A stretch of 64,000 nt of DNA from Oreohelix idahoensis (taxonomy: Eukaryota > Mollusca > Gastropoda > Stylommatophora > Oreohelicidae): assembly GCA_024509875.1 (NCBI GenBank), contig JAMPIV010014838.1:186001-250000 (forward strand). The letters are read 5' to 3'. The notes below the pieces were generated by a model, which saw only the letters and a list, made by a program, of their open reading frames with translations, ran no database searches and had not been told where the DNA came from. A program made the translations under genes and the position numbers. This document shows, one piece after another, positions 54,266-64,000 of the stretch. Position 1 is the stretch's first letter. The number at the start of each line of letters is the position of its first letter.

Positions 54266-57200
54266 CTACTCGAGTCTACTCCCCAAAGTTTCCTTCCTCT
54301 GGAATGTCTCCCATGCGCGCTTGAAAGAGCGTCGCCGCTTCTGACATTTTTGAAAGATTTCTTGTGATAGCGGTGGAATATCCCTGCCACTATCATCATC
54401 TTCGTCAGCTCTGGCGATCGTCAGGAGATGGTCGGAGGTTGGCACTGGTCTTTCCAAGTATCTCTTTAAGAGATTTAAATGGAAAACCTTCTCCTTTCCT
54501 TGAATAGAGATCTGGTAGTTAGCCTTAGAAATCTTTTTCAGGACGGTAAACGGCCCTTGCCATCCGATCTTCAGTTGGTTGTTCTCGGTAGGGAGTAACA
54601 CCAAAACTTTCTCTCCTGCTTCCAGTTCTCTCTCTTCCGCGACTTTCCTGTATCGGTTAGCGTGCTTGGTGCGTGCTCGCTTAAAGTTAGTCGTTGCTAG
54701 GTCCCACCCTAGTTTCAACCGTTCCTTTAAAACCGACACATATTTACTGGCTGAGACAACTGTCTCATCAGCCTTCTCGTCTGTCAGAGACTGAAGTAAG
54801 GCTTCAAGCGGGCCCTTAATGGGTCTGCCGAATAAGAGTGTAGCTGGCGGAAATCCTGTGGAAGTATGAGGAGATTCTCTGTAGCCAAATAATGCTGCAG
54901 GAATACAGAGATCCCAATCTTCAGGTTTCACTTGTGCCAGCTTACTTAGCATCATGGTGAGGTTTCCATTAGCACGTTCCACGAGCCCATTTCCGGCCGG
55001 AGTATATGGCTTAGTGTGGATGTGCTGGGTCCTCAAGATCTTAACGATCTCATCCATCAACAGGTTTCGGTATGGAGATCCATTATCCGTCAACACTTGC
55101 TGAGGGAATCCCAACCGAGTGAAAATCTGCACGAGGGCTTCTGCGACATGCTTGGCATCTGCACATGTTAGCGGGATAGCTTCTGCCCATAAAGTGCATG
55201 TATCGACTAAGGTCAGGATGAACCTGTTCCTTCTTTTAGTCCTTTCGAAAGGCCCTAAAATGTCGATCACAACCCGTTCGAATGGTGTTCCCACTATTGG
55301 CATTTCCCCCAAAGAGACTGGGGGTGCCCGTTGCTTGGGTGGCACACGTTGGCACTGGGCACAGGATTTGACGTACCTGATAATATCAGTGTTTACTCCT
55401 GGCCACCAATAATGAGTGGTTATACGTTGGTTTGTGGCGTTCTGTCCCATATGTCCGCTGAAGGGAAGAGAGTGCCCCATTTCTAGGATTTGGCTTCTGT
55501 ACTGTTTCGGTACTAGGAGCTGGTTGTAACCTTGGTCAGGCTTGCCCGTTCTCCGATAAAGTACGCCATCCTTAGAAAAAATGTCCCCGTGCTGTGTGGG
55601 TTCCTTAGCCATGGGCAGTTTCCTAAAGCAAGGTGCCAAAGTAGGGTCCTTGTATTGCGCTTCTTTAAGTTCCATAGGTAACAAATTAGGCGCAGGCTCC
55701 CGTTCCTTCTTGGTTTGCCCTCTTGTAGTTACTGCTGCCACAATCGGCTCTTCCGGTTTCCCAATACACACGTATCTACCGCCAAGTATGACTGGGTAGA
55801 TGGGATCATCCATAACAGCCGCTTTGATCACGCCTCTGACGAAATCAGAGTGGATCTCCACCAATGCGATGGGAAGCGCTGTAGGTGCATCACTCTTACG
55901 AACTCCACAAAGTTGTACGGTCTCTGCTGTCTCTTGACCGGGTTTGACCAGGTTTCTGGCAACAATGCAATCGTAAGAAAGCCCCGTGTCAAATAAGCAA
56001 GAAGTTTGAGAACCGTTCAAAATAACAGTACCTCGCGTTGAGGGTCTATCCCCAACAGGTTGGGAATCACTGTCAATAATTCCGCCTTGCGAGACTGTCA
56101 ATAAGCATCCTATGCGTTTCGGCTCGGTATGCTCGGTCTGATCATATGTCCCGTGCTCAGGGGTTCTCCCTTTGCCACCTTGTCCTTTCTGGCTGCGCTG
56201 CCATGTAGGGCGGTCGGGTTGATCAGACTGTTTGGGGTGGTTGGGGTACTTGTTCTTGTAGAACTTGGATTTTTCAGGAGTGGGGTTTTGAGGTCCAGTT
56301 TCTCTGTGGTTATTTTGGTTAGAAGCCTGAGAAGATTGCTCTAGGTTATGTTTTCGAAAATGCTCCTCTGTCGGTTTCCGCTTTGTGGCCGGTAGTTCAG
56401 CCAGCGCATTATGGTAACGCTCAGACTTCTCTAAGATGTCTTCAAGTTTTTCTGCTCCCTGCTCAGCGAGAAATCTCCGGGTGTCCGCAGACAAAGTGTT
56501 CTTTATTTGTTCTGTTAGAACAAATTCCTCAAGACCTTCATAGGTAGAGGGGAGCTGTGAAAGCTCAAGGCACTTTGTTAGGTATCCCTTCAACCGAGAT
56601 GAGAACTGCTGAAAAGTTTCAGAATTCTCCTTTCTGCTGTTGCGAAACAGTTGCAAAAATTTGCGAGCGTTCATTTCAAAGCGCTCCAGTAACGCTTTCT
56701 TCAACAGATCATAGTTGTCTTGTTGGCTGCTTTCCAGTTTGGCGTAAACATCATACGCACTACTTTTCAAAGCCTGAGAAAGCTTCACATTCCAACGCGA
56801 CCTCTCCAAACCGTACAGAGTTGCAATTTTCTCAAATTTTTCTAACCATGTGTCAATCTTCTCATTAGGACACAGGAAAGACTCTAGCGGAAAAGACATA
56901 GCAGTGAGATGAGTAGATTGAGTGTTAGAAGGATCAGTTAAGGAAGAATGAGGAGAAGACTCTCCATTGCTGGAGGTAGAGGCAGCGCCACGACTTTGGA
57001 ACTCTAGAGTTTTAAGAGCCAACTCATGCTGTCTCTGTTTTTCTTTTTCCTCAAGCTGTCTCTCCTTCTCTCTTTCCTCACGCTGTCTCTCCTTCTCTCT
57101 TTCCTCATGCTGCATCCTGCGGATTTCCATTTCCTCGTCCATCTTCTTCTGCTGTAATAGCCGGTCTTCCGCTTCCTTCCTCTCCGCTGCTTCTTCTTTC

Positions 57201-57340
57201 CTCCTTAGTTCTTCTTCTTTCCTCTCCGCATCATATCTCTCAAGTTCGTCTCTGACAAAAGCTTTCGCTTCTTCTCCTTCCAGTCCCTCCTCTCTCGCTT
57301 CGTCCCTGAGAAGTTGTCTAAGCTTTGCCCTCTCGGCCAT
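54266..57340 (-). CDS. Gag-protease-integrase polyprotein without RT (1024 aa)
   Basis: An intact ORF. Residues 1-110 are a highly charged predicted coiled coil. About 146-312 are a Gag capsid-like helical region (SFPLESFLCP...WLEKFEKIATLYG). No CCHC knuckle is visible in the 320-410 basic linker. The protease-like part holds CLFDTGLSYD with Asp-Thr-Gly at 451-453. The integrase zinc motif is H623, H630, C660, C663. The catalytic D693, D752 and E788 have exactly D,D(35)E spacing, followed by GPFTVLKKISKANYQ and HLNLLKRY. In Gmr1-type elements integrase precedes RT, so RT/RNase H would be expected after about residue 985. Instead the frame closes 127 bp from the LTR. Confidence 0.9.
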   Translation of the reverse strand: MAERAKLRQLLRDEAREEGLEGEEAKAFVRDELERYDAERKEEELRRKEEAAERKEAEDRLLQQKKMDEEMEIRRMQHEEREKERQREEREKERQLEEKEKQRQHELALKTLEFQSRGAASTSSNGESSPHSSLTDPSNTQSTHLTAMSFPLESFLCPNEKIDTWLEKFEKIATLYGLERSRWNVKLSQALKSSAYDVYAKLESSQQDNYDLLKKALLERFEMNARKFLQLFRNSRKENSETFQQFSSRLKGYLTKCLELSQLPSTYEGLEEFVLTEQIKNTLSADTRRFLAEQGAEKLEDILEKSERYHNALAELPATKRKPTEEHFRKHNLEQSSQASNQNNHRETGPQNPTPEKSKFYKNKYPNHPKQSDQPDRPTWQRSQKGQGGKGRTPEHGTYDQTEHTEPKRIGCLLTVSQGGIIDSDSQPVGDRPSTRGTVILNGSQTSCLFDTGLSYDCIVARNLVKPGQETAETVQLCGVRKSDAPTALPIALVEIHSDFVRGVIKAAVMDDPIYPVILGGRYVCIGKPEEPIVAAVTTRGQTKKEREPAPNLLPMELKEAQYKDPTLAPCFRKLPMAKEPTQHGDIFSKDGVLYRRTGKPDQGYNQLLVPKQYRSQILEMGHSLPFSGHMGQNATNQRITTHYWWPGVNTDIIRYVKSCAQCQRVPPKQRAPPVSLGEMPIVGTPFERVVIDILGPFERTKRRNRFILTLVDTCTLWAEAIPLTCADAKHVAEALVQIFTRLGFPQQVLTDNGSPYRNLLMDEIVKILRTQHIHTKPYTPAGNGLVERANGNLTMMLSKLAQVKPEDWDLCIPAALFGYRESPHTSTGFPPATLLFGRPIKGPLEALLQSLTDEKADETVVSASKYVSVLKERLKLGWDLATTNFKRARTKHANRYRKVAEERELEAGEKVLVLLPTENNQLKIGWQGPFTVLKKISKANYQISIQGKEKVFHLNLLKRYLERPVPTSDHLLTIARADEDDDSGRDIPPLSQEIFQKCQKRRRSFKRAWETFQRKETLGSRLE

Positions 57341-58127
57341 ATTATGTCAGTGACTGAGACTAGTGGAGAAAGAAAATAGGAAAAAGGATACACTGGTTCC
57401 TACCACTTACGAGAAAAAAAAATATCAAATTCAAAAGATGATATACTTCACCCTGGGATACCTCCTCCAAAAATAAAAATCTAACTATCGCTGCTATTAA
57501 TCGGCAATAAAGCACCTAATGCAAAACACGACTACGCCAACTGAATGGTAGTTAAGATTACCTCTGAAAAATAAGTTGCTACAGTGGAAAAGCAAAAAAA
57601 AATTATTGCTAAATTACAGAGAAAAATCCCTTAATTTTTTTAAATCCACTAAAAGTTCGCCTCTGAAGTCAGATCGGGTAAGGGAGGGAATTAATCTGGA
57701 CAAATAGTCCGAAACGCACTCCTTAACTTAGTTCAAACACCTTCCTGCTTCAGAACCCTTGTGAATGTTATACACTCACAAAACTTTACCAGCGTTTAAT
57801 ATTACAAAATCAGTAATTAACATATATTCCGACAATCAACCTGTAACTGAAATGTATATTATTCCAAATGCTGTGGAAAAAACTATCAGTTTGTGTGGTC
57901 AGCACGCCCGTAAACAGATCGTTAGTCTAGGGGATAAATTATTTTTAAAAGATACAAAACTCCCAAGACATCACACTCTTACTCTATATCAGAATAAAAT
58001 CTTGCAGACGAGCTGATATTTGTCGTCTCGTCTTCCTATTCTAAGTTCAAAAACCGGAAACGAGTTCACATTTGTCGTACTCGTCTTCCTATTCTAAGTT
58101 CAAAAATCCGTCGGGCGAGACCCCATT
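57341..58127 (-). other. Untranslated leader of the LTR element
   Basis: About 790 bp between the 5' LTR and the ORF start (57340). It has no recognised coding frame on the - strand. It contains the primer-binding site and a two-copy 53-bp direct repeat (TCGTCTTCCTATTCTAAGTT at 58028 and 58081). The leader is the likely place for packaging signals. Confidence 0.6.
58108..58125 (-). promoter_or_regulatory. Primer-binding site
   Basis: On the - strand TGGGGTCTCGCCCGACGG begins 2 bp inside the 5' LTR. It starts with TGG, complementary to a tRNA CCA end. Which tRNA matches was not determined. Confidence 0.7.
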
Positions 58128-58348
58128 TGTCGTAGATTTTCGATAGGAGTATTAAGACTAGGGTTGGTCCCTTCTGAATAGCTTAGAATGAGCGATAGAT
58201 ACCGTGAGAGCTGGAGAAAAAAACCAATAGAATTTCCACACGTGAGATGATAGAATGTGATATAGATGCTGTCTTTGAGAATCGAGATAATCTTCTCTCT
58301 CTCACCTTTCATCTACGACCGTTTTTACAGAGTCCGACAGTCTAAACC

Positions 58349-61300
58349 TTACTTACTTACTTAGTCGTTCCTCTTCTACCGTGAGGTGTAGAGGTTTGGA
58401 AGAGAGAGCGCCAGACTATTCTATCAGCTGTCTTCTTCCTGGCCTGGTTCCATTCTAGTCCTCGGTCCTTCAAAGATTGTCTAATGTTGTCCTCCCAGCG
58501 GACTCTGGGTCGTCCTGGAGGTCTGGATCCCTGGCTCTTTGTTTCCCATGCTTGTCGTGGTAGCCGATCTTCTCCCATTCTGCAGACATGGCCAAACCAT
58601 CTTAGTTGGGACTGTTCTATTTGGGTCTGCAGCGGGTGGGATTTTAGGCCTTGACGTATCGTCTGGTTGCGGACCATGTCTCTTCTTGTTACTTCAACCA
58701 CCTTCCTCAGATACCTCATTTCTGAGGTTTGGATCTGGCTTTTGTGGGTTGTAGTCATTGCCCATGACTCGCATCCATATGTCAAGACTGGGACATAGGT
58801 GGAGCGGTATACAGCCATCTTCGTTTTCTTACCAACCTCTTTCTTGCTGAGGAATCCTCGATTTATGGCCTGAAAAAGTCTCCCAGCCGCTGCTTTTCGA
58901 GTGGCCAACTCTTCTTTGATGCCCCCCTTTCGGTCTATAATAGCTCCGAGATATTTAAAGTGGTCGACCTGCTCCAGGACCTGTTCTCCCAACTTAATCT
59001 GATGTTTTCTTTCTTCTCGTGATATCACCATGGATTTTGTTTTAGAGCTGCTTATGACCATCCCTCTCTTCTCCAGCTCTTCCTTCCAGACTTGCAGGTT
59101 GGATTGGAGATGTGTCTCTGATTTAGCAATCAGGACAACATCATCAGCAAATGCTAGCTCTGAAATACAGACCTGTCTCATCTTCCAGTACCCCACTGAA
59201 TACTTTCTTGTTCTCTCCTTACATGCCTTGATGACATCGTCCATGAGGAGTATGAAAAGATAAGGTGACAGGATATCACCTTGTCTTACACCAGTGGTGG
59301 TCCTGAACTCTTCTGACTTATGGTTTGCTGTCCTCACATAATTTCTGCAAGACTTGTAGAAGCTCTGTATAGCATGAATCAGAGGTGCTGGAATGTTCTT
59401 CCTTGCCAAACAGTCCCAAAGTTTGCTCCAGGGGACCCTGTCAAACGCCTTTTCCAGATCTATGAAACAAAGATGGATCTCACTCTTGTACTCAAGGGCC
59501 TTTTCACTCAGCTGCCTGAGTGTGAAGATTAGGTCTTGAGTACTTCGGTTTGCTCGGAATCCGCACTGGGCTTCATCCAATTGTGGCTCAGCTAGGCATC
59601 GGAGTCTCTGCTCTAGGATTCTAGAGTAGATTTTACCAGGGACACTGAGAAGGGATATGCCTCTGTGGTTTCCACATTGTCGATTGTCACCCTTTTTGAA
59701 AATCGGTGTTATGATGGCAATCTCCCAATCCTTTGGTATGGCCTTGTTGCACCATGCTGCCTGTAGGACCCTTAGGAGTAATAGGTCGCCTGATGCTCCC
59801 ATGTACTTAACCATTTCTGGTGTTATACCATCATGCCCTGCTGCTTTGCCCATCTTGATTTTCTCCAGTGCTGCCTTCAGTTCTTCCATCTTTATGTCAT
59901 CTTCATCACCATTTGTTTCCTCTTCTGTGCTAGTGGTTATCATTTCTGATGCTCTACCTTGCTCACCATCAAGGAGTTCTGAGAAATATTCTTTCCATCT
60001 TTCCATTACTTCCTTCGGGGCAGTAAGCAATTTGCCTTGCTTGTCCTTTATAAATTTAAGAGGGCATTGTTTTTCCTTCCTCATGTTCTTTAGGGTCTTA
60101 TAGAACAATTTCTGGTTTTCTTGCGCATCCTTTTCTAGCTTTTCTCCAAATTCTTCCCAGGACTTCTGTTTTGCTGCTAGCACCTTGTTCTTTGCTTCTG
60201 TTCTGAGTATCACATATTCTCTATATTTCTCTATTTGTCCTGCTGTGTTTTTAGCTCCTAAGTATTGTTTCCATGCCATTTTCTTCTCTCTTATTTTCTC
60301 TTTGACTTCTTCTGTCCACCAAGGTGTCCTCTTTCTCTTGTTCCCAAGTCGGACTTCACCACATGCTTCTGCAGCAGCTGTCTTTATGATGTCCTTGAAT
60401 TTAAGCCACAGGGTTTCCAAGTCATCAGGTTGTTCTTCTGTGTTTCTCACCGCTGTAGCAATAAGCCCCTGATATCTGGTCTTAATTTCTGGCTCTTTCA
60501 GCTTGTAGGTCTTAATGCTCATTTCTTCCGTTCGTTTACTTGGTTTCTTGCGTGGTGCTGGGCAGTTCCTAGGCTGAGCAACTCTTTCAGTTGTTCTTTT
60601 AATTGTAAGCAGGTAGTGATCACTTCCAATCTCTGGCCCCCTCCAGACTCTAGCATCCCGGACATATTTGAATGAGCTCCTCCTAACAATGGCATAGTCG
60701 ATCACTGACTTCTCATTCTTTGTTGGTTCACACCTAGTGTATGCATGTATGCGCTTATGGGGGAACTTTGTGTTGGTAATGATCAGATTCTGCTCACTGC
60801 AGAATCTGAGGAGTCGCTTTCCATTGTCATTGAGAGTATCTTCTCCATATCTTCCGATAACTCCACCCCATCTAGCATGGTCATTTCCAACTCTGGCATT
60901 GAAATCTCCGAGCATGATAATTTCATCTAGGCAGTCATCCACTGTCCTTTGAAGCAGCTCGAAGAATTCTTCCTTGACCTCTGCTCTCTCATCCTCATTT
61001 GGCCCATACACTATGACCAGGTTGACTATGGTTTCTCCTTCTTTTAGTTTTACAACCATAATGCGCTCCGAGACAAAGTTCCATCCCTTGATACTATCTT
61101 TCTGGTTTTTGGCCACAATGCAACCCACGCCCCCTTTAGCTCTTTCAGATGTGGGTACACCACTGTATAGCAGAGTGTTGCCATCGAGATCCATGACTCC
61201 TTGTCCCTTTTTCTTTGTTTCGGTAATAGCCAGGATTTCTAGTTTTGCTTTCCTCATCTCTTCCATCAGCTCCTCTTCTTTCCCATTTATACTTCTTGTG

Positions 61301-61519
61301 TTCCATGTTCCATAAGTCGTAGTCCGTAGTCCGTTCCAGTTCGTCGCCTTTAAAATCAGTCCGGTTTTCTCTCTTATATTGCTTGTAATCATAGTTTTAG
61401 ACAAACAGGTGATTGGCCTGTTGTGCCTTTGCATGGTGGAGGGGCTGCCTCCTTACGGCCTCCATGCAGGCCGCCCTCCTCCTTTTTCATCCGGGCTTGG
61501 GACCGGCATAGGCGGAGTT
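58349..61519 (-). mobile_element. LINE-1 copy B, full-length, nested in LTR
   Basis: 3171 bp between perfect 11-bp duplications CAGTCTAAACC (58338-58348 and 61520-61530). The tail is TTACTTACTTACTTAG (one more TAAG unit than copy A) and the 5' terminus matches copy A. The empty site is preserved in the 3' LTR, giving direct proof of insertion. It is the youngest event visible in the window. Confidence 0.95.
58357..61434 (-). CDS. LINE-1B endonuclease/reverse transcriptase (1025 aa)
   Basis: Intact, with the same domain order as copy A: endonuclease (TWN, ITET, LGDFNARVGN, GSDHY), RT (DLEKAFD, GVRQGDILSP, FADDVVLIAKS) and the C-terminal GRPRVRWEDN block. The frame extends 15 codons further upstream (MQRHNRPIT) than the copy A start. 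Substitutions from copy A are scattered and mostly conservative. Both intact copies suggest the family is still active. Confidence 0.92.
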   Translation of the reverse strand: MQRHNRPITCLSKTMITSNIREKTGLILKATNWNGLRTTTYGTWNTRSINGKEEELMEEMRKAKLEILAITETKKKGQGVMDLDGNTLLYSGVPTSERAKGGVGCIVAKNQKDSIKGWNFVSERIMVVKLKEGETIVNLVIVYGPNEDERAEVKEEFFELLQRTVDDCLDEIIMLGDFNARVGNDHARWGGVIGRYGEDTLNDNGKRLLRFCSEQNLIITNTKFPHKRIHAYTRCEPTKNEKSVIDYAIVRRSSFKYVRDARVWRGPEIGSDHYLLTIKRTTERVAQPRNCPAPRKKPSKRTEEMSIKTYKLKEPEIKTRYQGLIATAVRNTEEQPDDLETLWLKFKDIIKTAAAEACGEVRLGNKRKRTPWWTEEVKEKIREKKMAWKQYLGAKNTAGQIEKYREYVILRTEAKNKVLAAKQKSWEEFGEKLEKDAQENQKLFYKTLKNMRKEKQCPLKFIKDKQGKLLTAPKEVMERWKEYFSELLDGEQGRASEMITTSTEEETNGDEDDIKMEELKAALEKIKMGKAAGHDGITPEMVKYMGASGDLLLLRVLQAAWCNKAIPKDWEIAIITPIFKKGDNRQCGNHRGISLLSVPGKIYSRILEQRLRCLAEPQLDEAQCGFRANRSTQDLIFTLRQLSEKALEYKSEIHLCFIDLEKAFDRVPWSKLWDCLARKNIPAPLIHAIQSFYKSCRNYVRTANHKSEEFRTTTGVRQGDILSPYLFILLMDDVIKACKERTRKYSVGYWKMRQVCISELAFADDVVLIAKSETHLQSNLQVWKEELEKRGMVISSSKTKSMVISREERKHQIKLGEQVLEQVDHFKYLGAIIDRKGGIKEELATRKAAAGRLFQAINRGFLSKKEVGKKTKMAVYRSTYVPVLTYGCESWAMTTTHKSQIQTSEMRYLRKVVEVTRRDMVRNQTIRQGLKSHPLQTQIEQSQLRWFGHVCRMGEDRLPRQAWETKSQGSRPPGRPRVRWEDNIRQSLKDRGLEWNQARKKTADRIVWRSLFQTSTPHGRRGTTK

Positions 61520-63834
61520 CAGTCTAAACCACAGATATATATTACATAAATCTCTATCTACTCACGGGCACGCACATGCACGTGACGACGGTTAAACACA
61601 CAGACGTGGGAAATCTATAACAATGAATATGAGTATATAGAACGAGCTGACCACGCACTGCTTTAGTTCAAGAGAGATTTTTATTATTATCATCAACAAA
61701 AATCTTCTCACAACACCAAAATTACATCAAGGAAAAACATATACAAATAGTCATAAAATTTATGAAAAATGCTACAAGGATGATATCTCCGTTATGATCT
61801 TAGCTCTAGATTTAGCCCACAGCCCCGTTAAGAGAACAGATGATGGCCCAAAGAGTTATAGATACGTAGGGTTTAGGCTAAGAGTTTTTCTTCTTTTCTC
61901 GTAAATGTATGCACAGATTTGAATAATCTGATTTAACCTAAGAAGTAAAGAAACTCTAGCAAATAGTAACAAATTCTGCAGGTTAAACAAAAGAATTAAG
62001 ACAGTACATGGGCGACAATCTATAACTGTAAAATAACACTCTGATCTGCGTACACTCATTCATTCAGCCATGGCCATGCAGTTATACTCACAACTTTGCT
62101 CGCAGCCTCTGGGAACATACTCAATTCTAGAACCTTCACACAGACCCGAAAATGCAGTCCTTGCCCAAGAAGTCCCCAGTTCCAAAAGACGTACTAAACT
62201 CTCAGGGAACGATTCCTTGGGTGTTCTAATTTTTCGAATGTCTGATTAAGTCACATAAAATATTGTCCAGGCACGAAAGTTAGCAGAGCACAATGTCATT
62301 AGCTTTGGTTTCTAGAATTTAAGGAATGTCGGATCGGTGTCTACTTTCAGGAAGTTACTATCTTTGGTCGCCACAGTACTAGTCAAACTCTCTGTCGGAA
62401 TGTTTCTGATCTTCTTGTAATCTTCACGCCGCCCGGCAGAAAATCTATGTAGAGTTTATGGAAGAAATTAAGATCTGGTTCACTGGCCCAGTATTTATCA
62501 TTACAGTCTTTGAGACCCCGTTAGTGGGATATTTAGTATTTCTGTCTAACTCTGTTGGCCTAGGCACTGTCAGATCAGGGTTACTTGAGAACCCCACGTG
62601 GTTCAAAATAAGGACTGTCTATTTCTTCACAAGTATTAACTCTTATTAAATGCTGGTAAAGTTCGGGTCACCCCAGTATTTCACTACATAAAATGGAAAA
62701 AGCACATATGAAATAATTATACATACTATGTATAAGGATATAACTTACATTTAAAACGGCAAGCCTACAGCTTGACTTATTATTTAAACTACCGGTGAAA
62801 TAAGTTATATAAAATCGATCATCAGGAATTTAGGAATATGGTGCGTATTCCGTCACTATTCACTGATGTCGCATCTAGCGTTTATAAGTTTGTTATTAAA
62901 CCAGTTTCGTCTGAGTGTTAGCCGTTAAATTAAATTCATTATAGTTACATGTTTGTTACGCTAGAAATATAATTTATTCTGCTTTCCACTGTATGCGTCG
63001 CTAGAAAAATAATACAAACCATAAATTAAGCACTATGTTCAAAAGAAACTAGTTAAAATGAAATGGGCGATTTAACGCTTTAAACACTTCACAAAATACT
63101 AGATAATAATATATTACCTAAAACACAGCACTACAGGATATCGCACATTAAGAATTATACGCTTATATTTATGGAAGTCTAGAAGTTCGACAAATTGTCG
63201 CAACAAACTAAGAACTTCGCTTATACAGCTCTACTCTTCGCGAACCACCTGTCTACTGCGATTTATTTAGAGAGAGAATGAAATTAAAGTTTCAAACTCG
63301 GGCCAATATCTTAAAATCAGACAAAGGGCCCCAACTATTTCGCCAAGCGAAATTATCTCCCCTTCTCTAACACCATGTGTCAGCTTCCCTCATGTCGTAA
63401 CTGCCATGAGTGGCCTTGGCACCTTCCTCTCCCGATTTCCATTTCTGAGCGGGGGAGGCGGTGACAGATCACACTTCACGCTAGGAAATTTTTCCTAGAG
63501 CTACGTTTTCCCAGACTATATGTCTGCTCTACGCCGTGTAGGTGATAGTTTTAACGCCTACCTGAGCGATCAGCCCGAAGCAACCGCTCGTGTTCGCTGG
63601 AAAATTCAGACGACTGTCTGCCATTTCGGGTCTGATAGAAGCGAAAATCACAGCTTCGTTCACTGACATCTACGTAAATAGAATTACGTATCCCAGTATG
63701 AGAAAAACACAAGGTAAAGTTTAAGAATATGGAAGAAAATATTTTTCGCAACGAATGATGCGAAAAGAATTTGGTGAAAGAATAGGAAGAAGATGTAGGT
63801 AATTTAATGATATAAAGACCCACGTGACAAATTC

Positions 63835-64000
63835 AAAATAGATACAATGCCACAGAAAAAAATACACAGCAGAGATTAACAATGGAAAATGCTAAGTGAA
63901 ATAAATCATGCTAGCATAAAAGACAGCAAATAAGAAAAAGGTGACATTTTACAATTCATGGCCAGAAGAACCAAAACAAAGATCAAATGATGAAATAATA
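63835..64000. other. Host flank right of the LTR element
   Basis: A-rich sequence after the second AATTC duplication, up to the window edge. Nothing recognised. Confidence 0.5.

Larger units (their letters stand above)
51619..63829 (-). mobile_element. Gmr1-like LTR retrotransposon lacking RT
   Basis: A complete insertion bounded by 5-bp duplications AATTC (51614-51618 and 63830-63834). Two LTRs of exactly 2520 bp start TGTCGTAG and end CACGTGACA on the + strand. The internal region is 54139-58127. The ORF is on the - strand, so the 5' LTR is the right one. A primer-binding site and polypurine tract are present at the expected ends. Only Gag, protease and integrase are encoded; RT and RNase H are absent. 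A 3171-bp LINE-1 with an 11-bp duplication interrupts the 5' LTR. By eye only about five substitutions separate the LTRs, so the insertion is young. Confidence 0.93.
58128..63829 (-). repeat. 5' LTR, interrupted by LINE-1 copy B
   Basis: 5702 bp in total. Subtracting the LINE-1 (3171) and its 11-bp duplication leaves 2520 bp, exactly the length of the other LTR. This shows no other indel has accumulated. Confidence 0.95.

Noticed and set aside
56967..57353. 128-codon Ser/Cys-rich + strand frame
   Set aside because: Antisense of the charged Glu/Arg/Lys coiled coil of Gag.

Overview
The window reads as an AT-rich invertebrate (metazoan) nuclear genome, probably a mollusc or another lophotrochozoan. 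That assignment is an inference. It rests on GT-AG introns many kb long, tRNA-headed SINEs, RTE-like and RNase H-bearing LINEs, piggyBac, hAT and mariner DNA transposons, and a Gmr1-like LTR retrotransposon. I see no prokaryotic gene, rRNA or stand-alone tRNA gene.

The one host gene that can be followed is a DHHC palmitoyltransferase on the + strand, covering at least 5123-26045. One DHHC exon (5123-5295) is followed by two different exons for the C-terminal membrane part (12589-12754 and 21274-21445). Two different last exons follow, each with its own stop (23535-23738 and 25851-26045). Both membrane exons enter in phase 2 and leave in phase 0, so including both shifts the frame into an early stop. 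The splice phases therefore predict mutually exclusive exons and up to four isoforms, which differ at the conserved TTxE motif. The introns are full of transposons. Two weaker host exons are a + strand candidate at 34940-35110 and a - strand last exon with one membrane span at about 49470-49610.

Most of the rest is mobile DNA. 1.7-4.2 kb holds a broken piggyBac inside a LINE fragment. 6-12 kb is LINE/SINE debris plus a small hAT MITE. 13.2-16.4 kb is a full-length LINE-1 copy (3.16 kb, intact 1010-aa endonuclease/reverse transcriptase, 12-bp target duplication). 21.5-23.1 kb is a hAT with perfect 8-bp target duplications that contains a TTAA-flanked piggyBac MITE. 24-39 kb is SINEs, LINE fragments and minisatellites. 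39.5-40.8 kb is a mariner with perfect terminal repeats and a broken transposase. 42.9-46.3 kb is a MITE split by a degraded LINE-2.

51.6-63.8 kb is the most striking unit: a complete LTR retrotransposon (AATTC target duplication, 2520-bp LTRs). Its single 1024-aa ORF encodes Gag, a protease-like domain and an integrase with perfect D,D(35)E spacing, but no reverse transcriptase or RNase H. Its 5' LTR was later split by a second intact LINE-1 (58349-61519). The order of events can be read directly: LTR element first, LINE-1 second.
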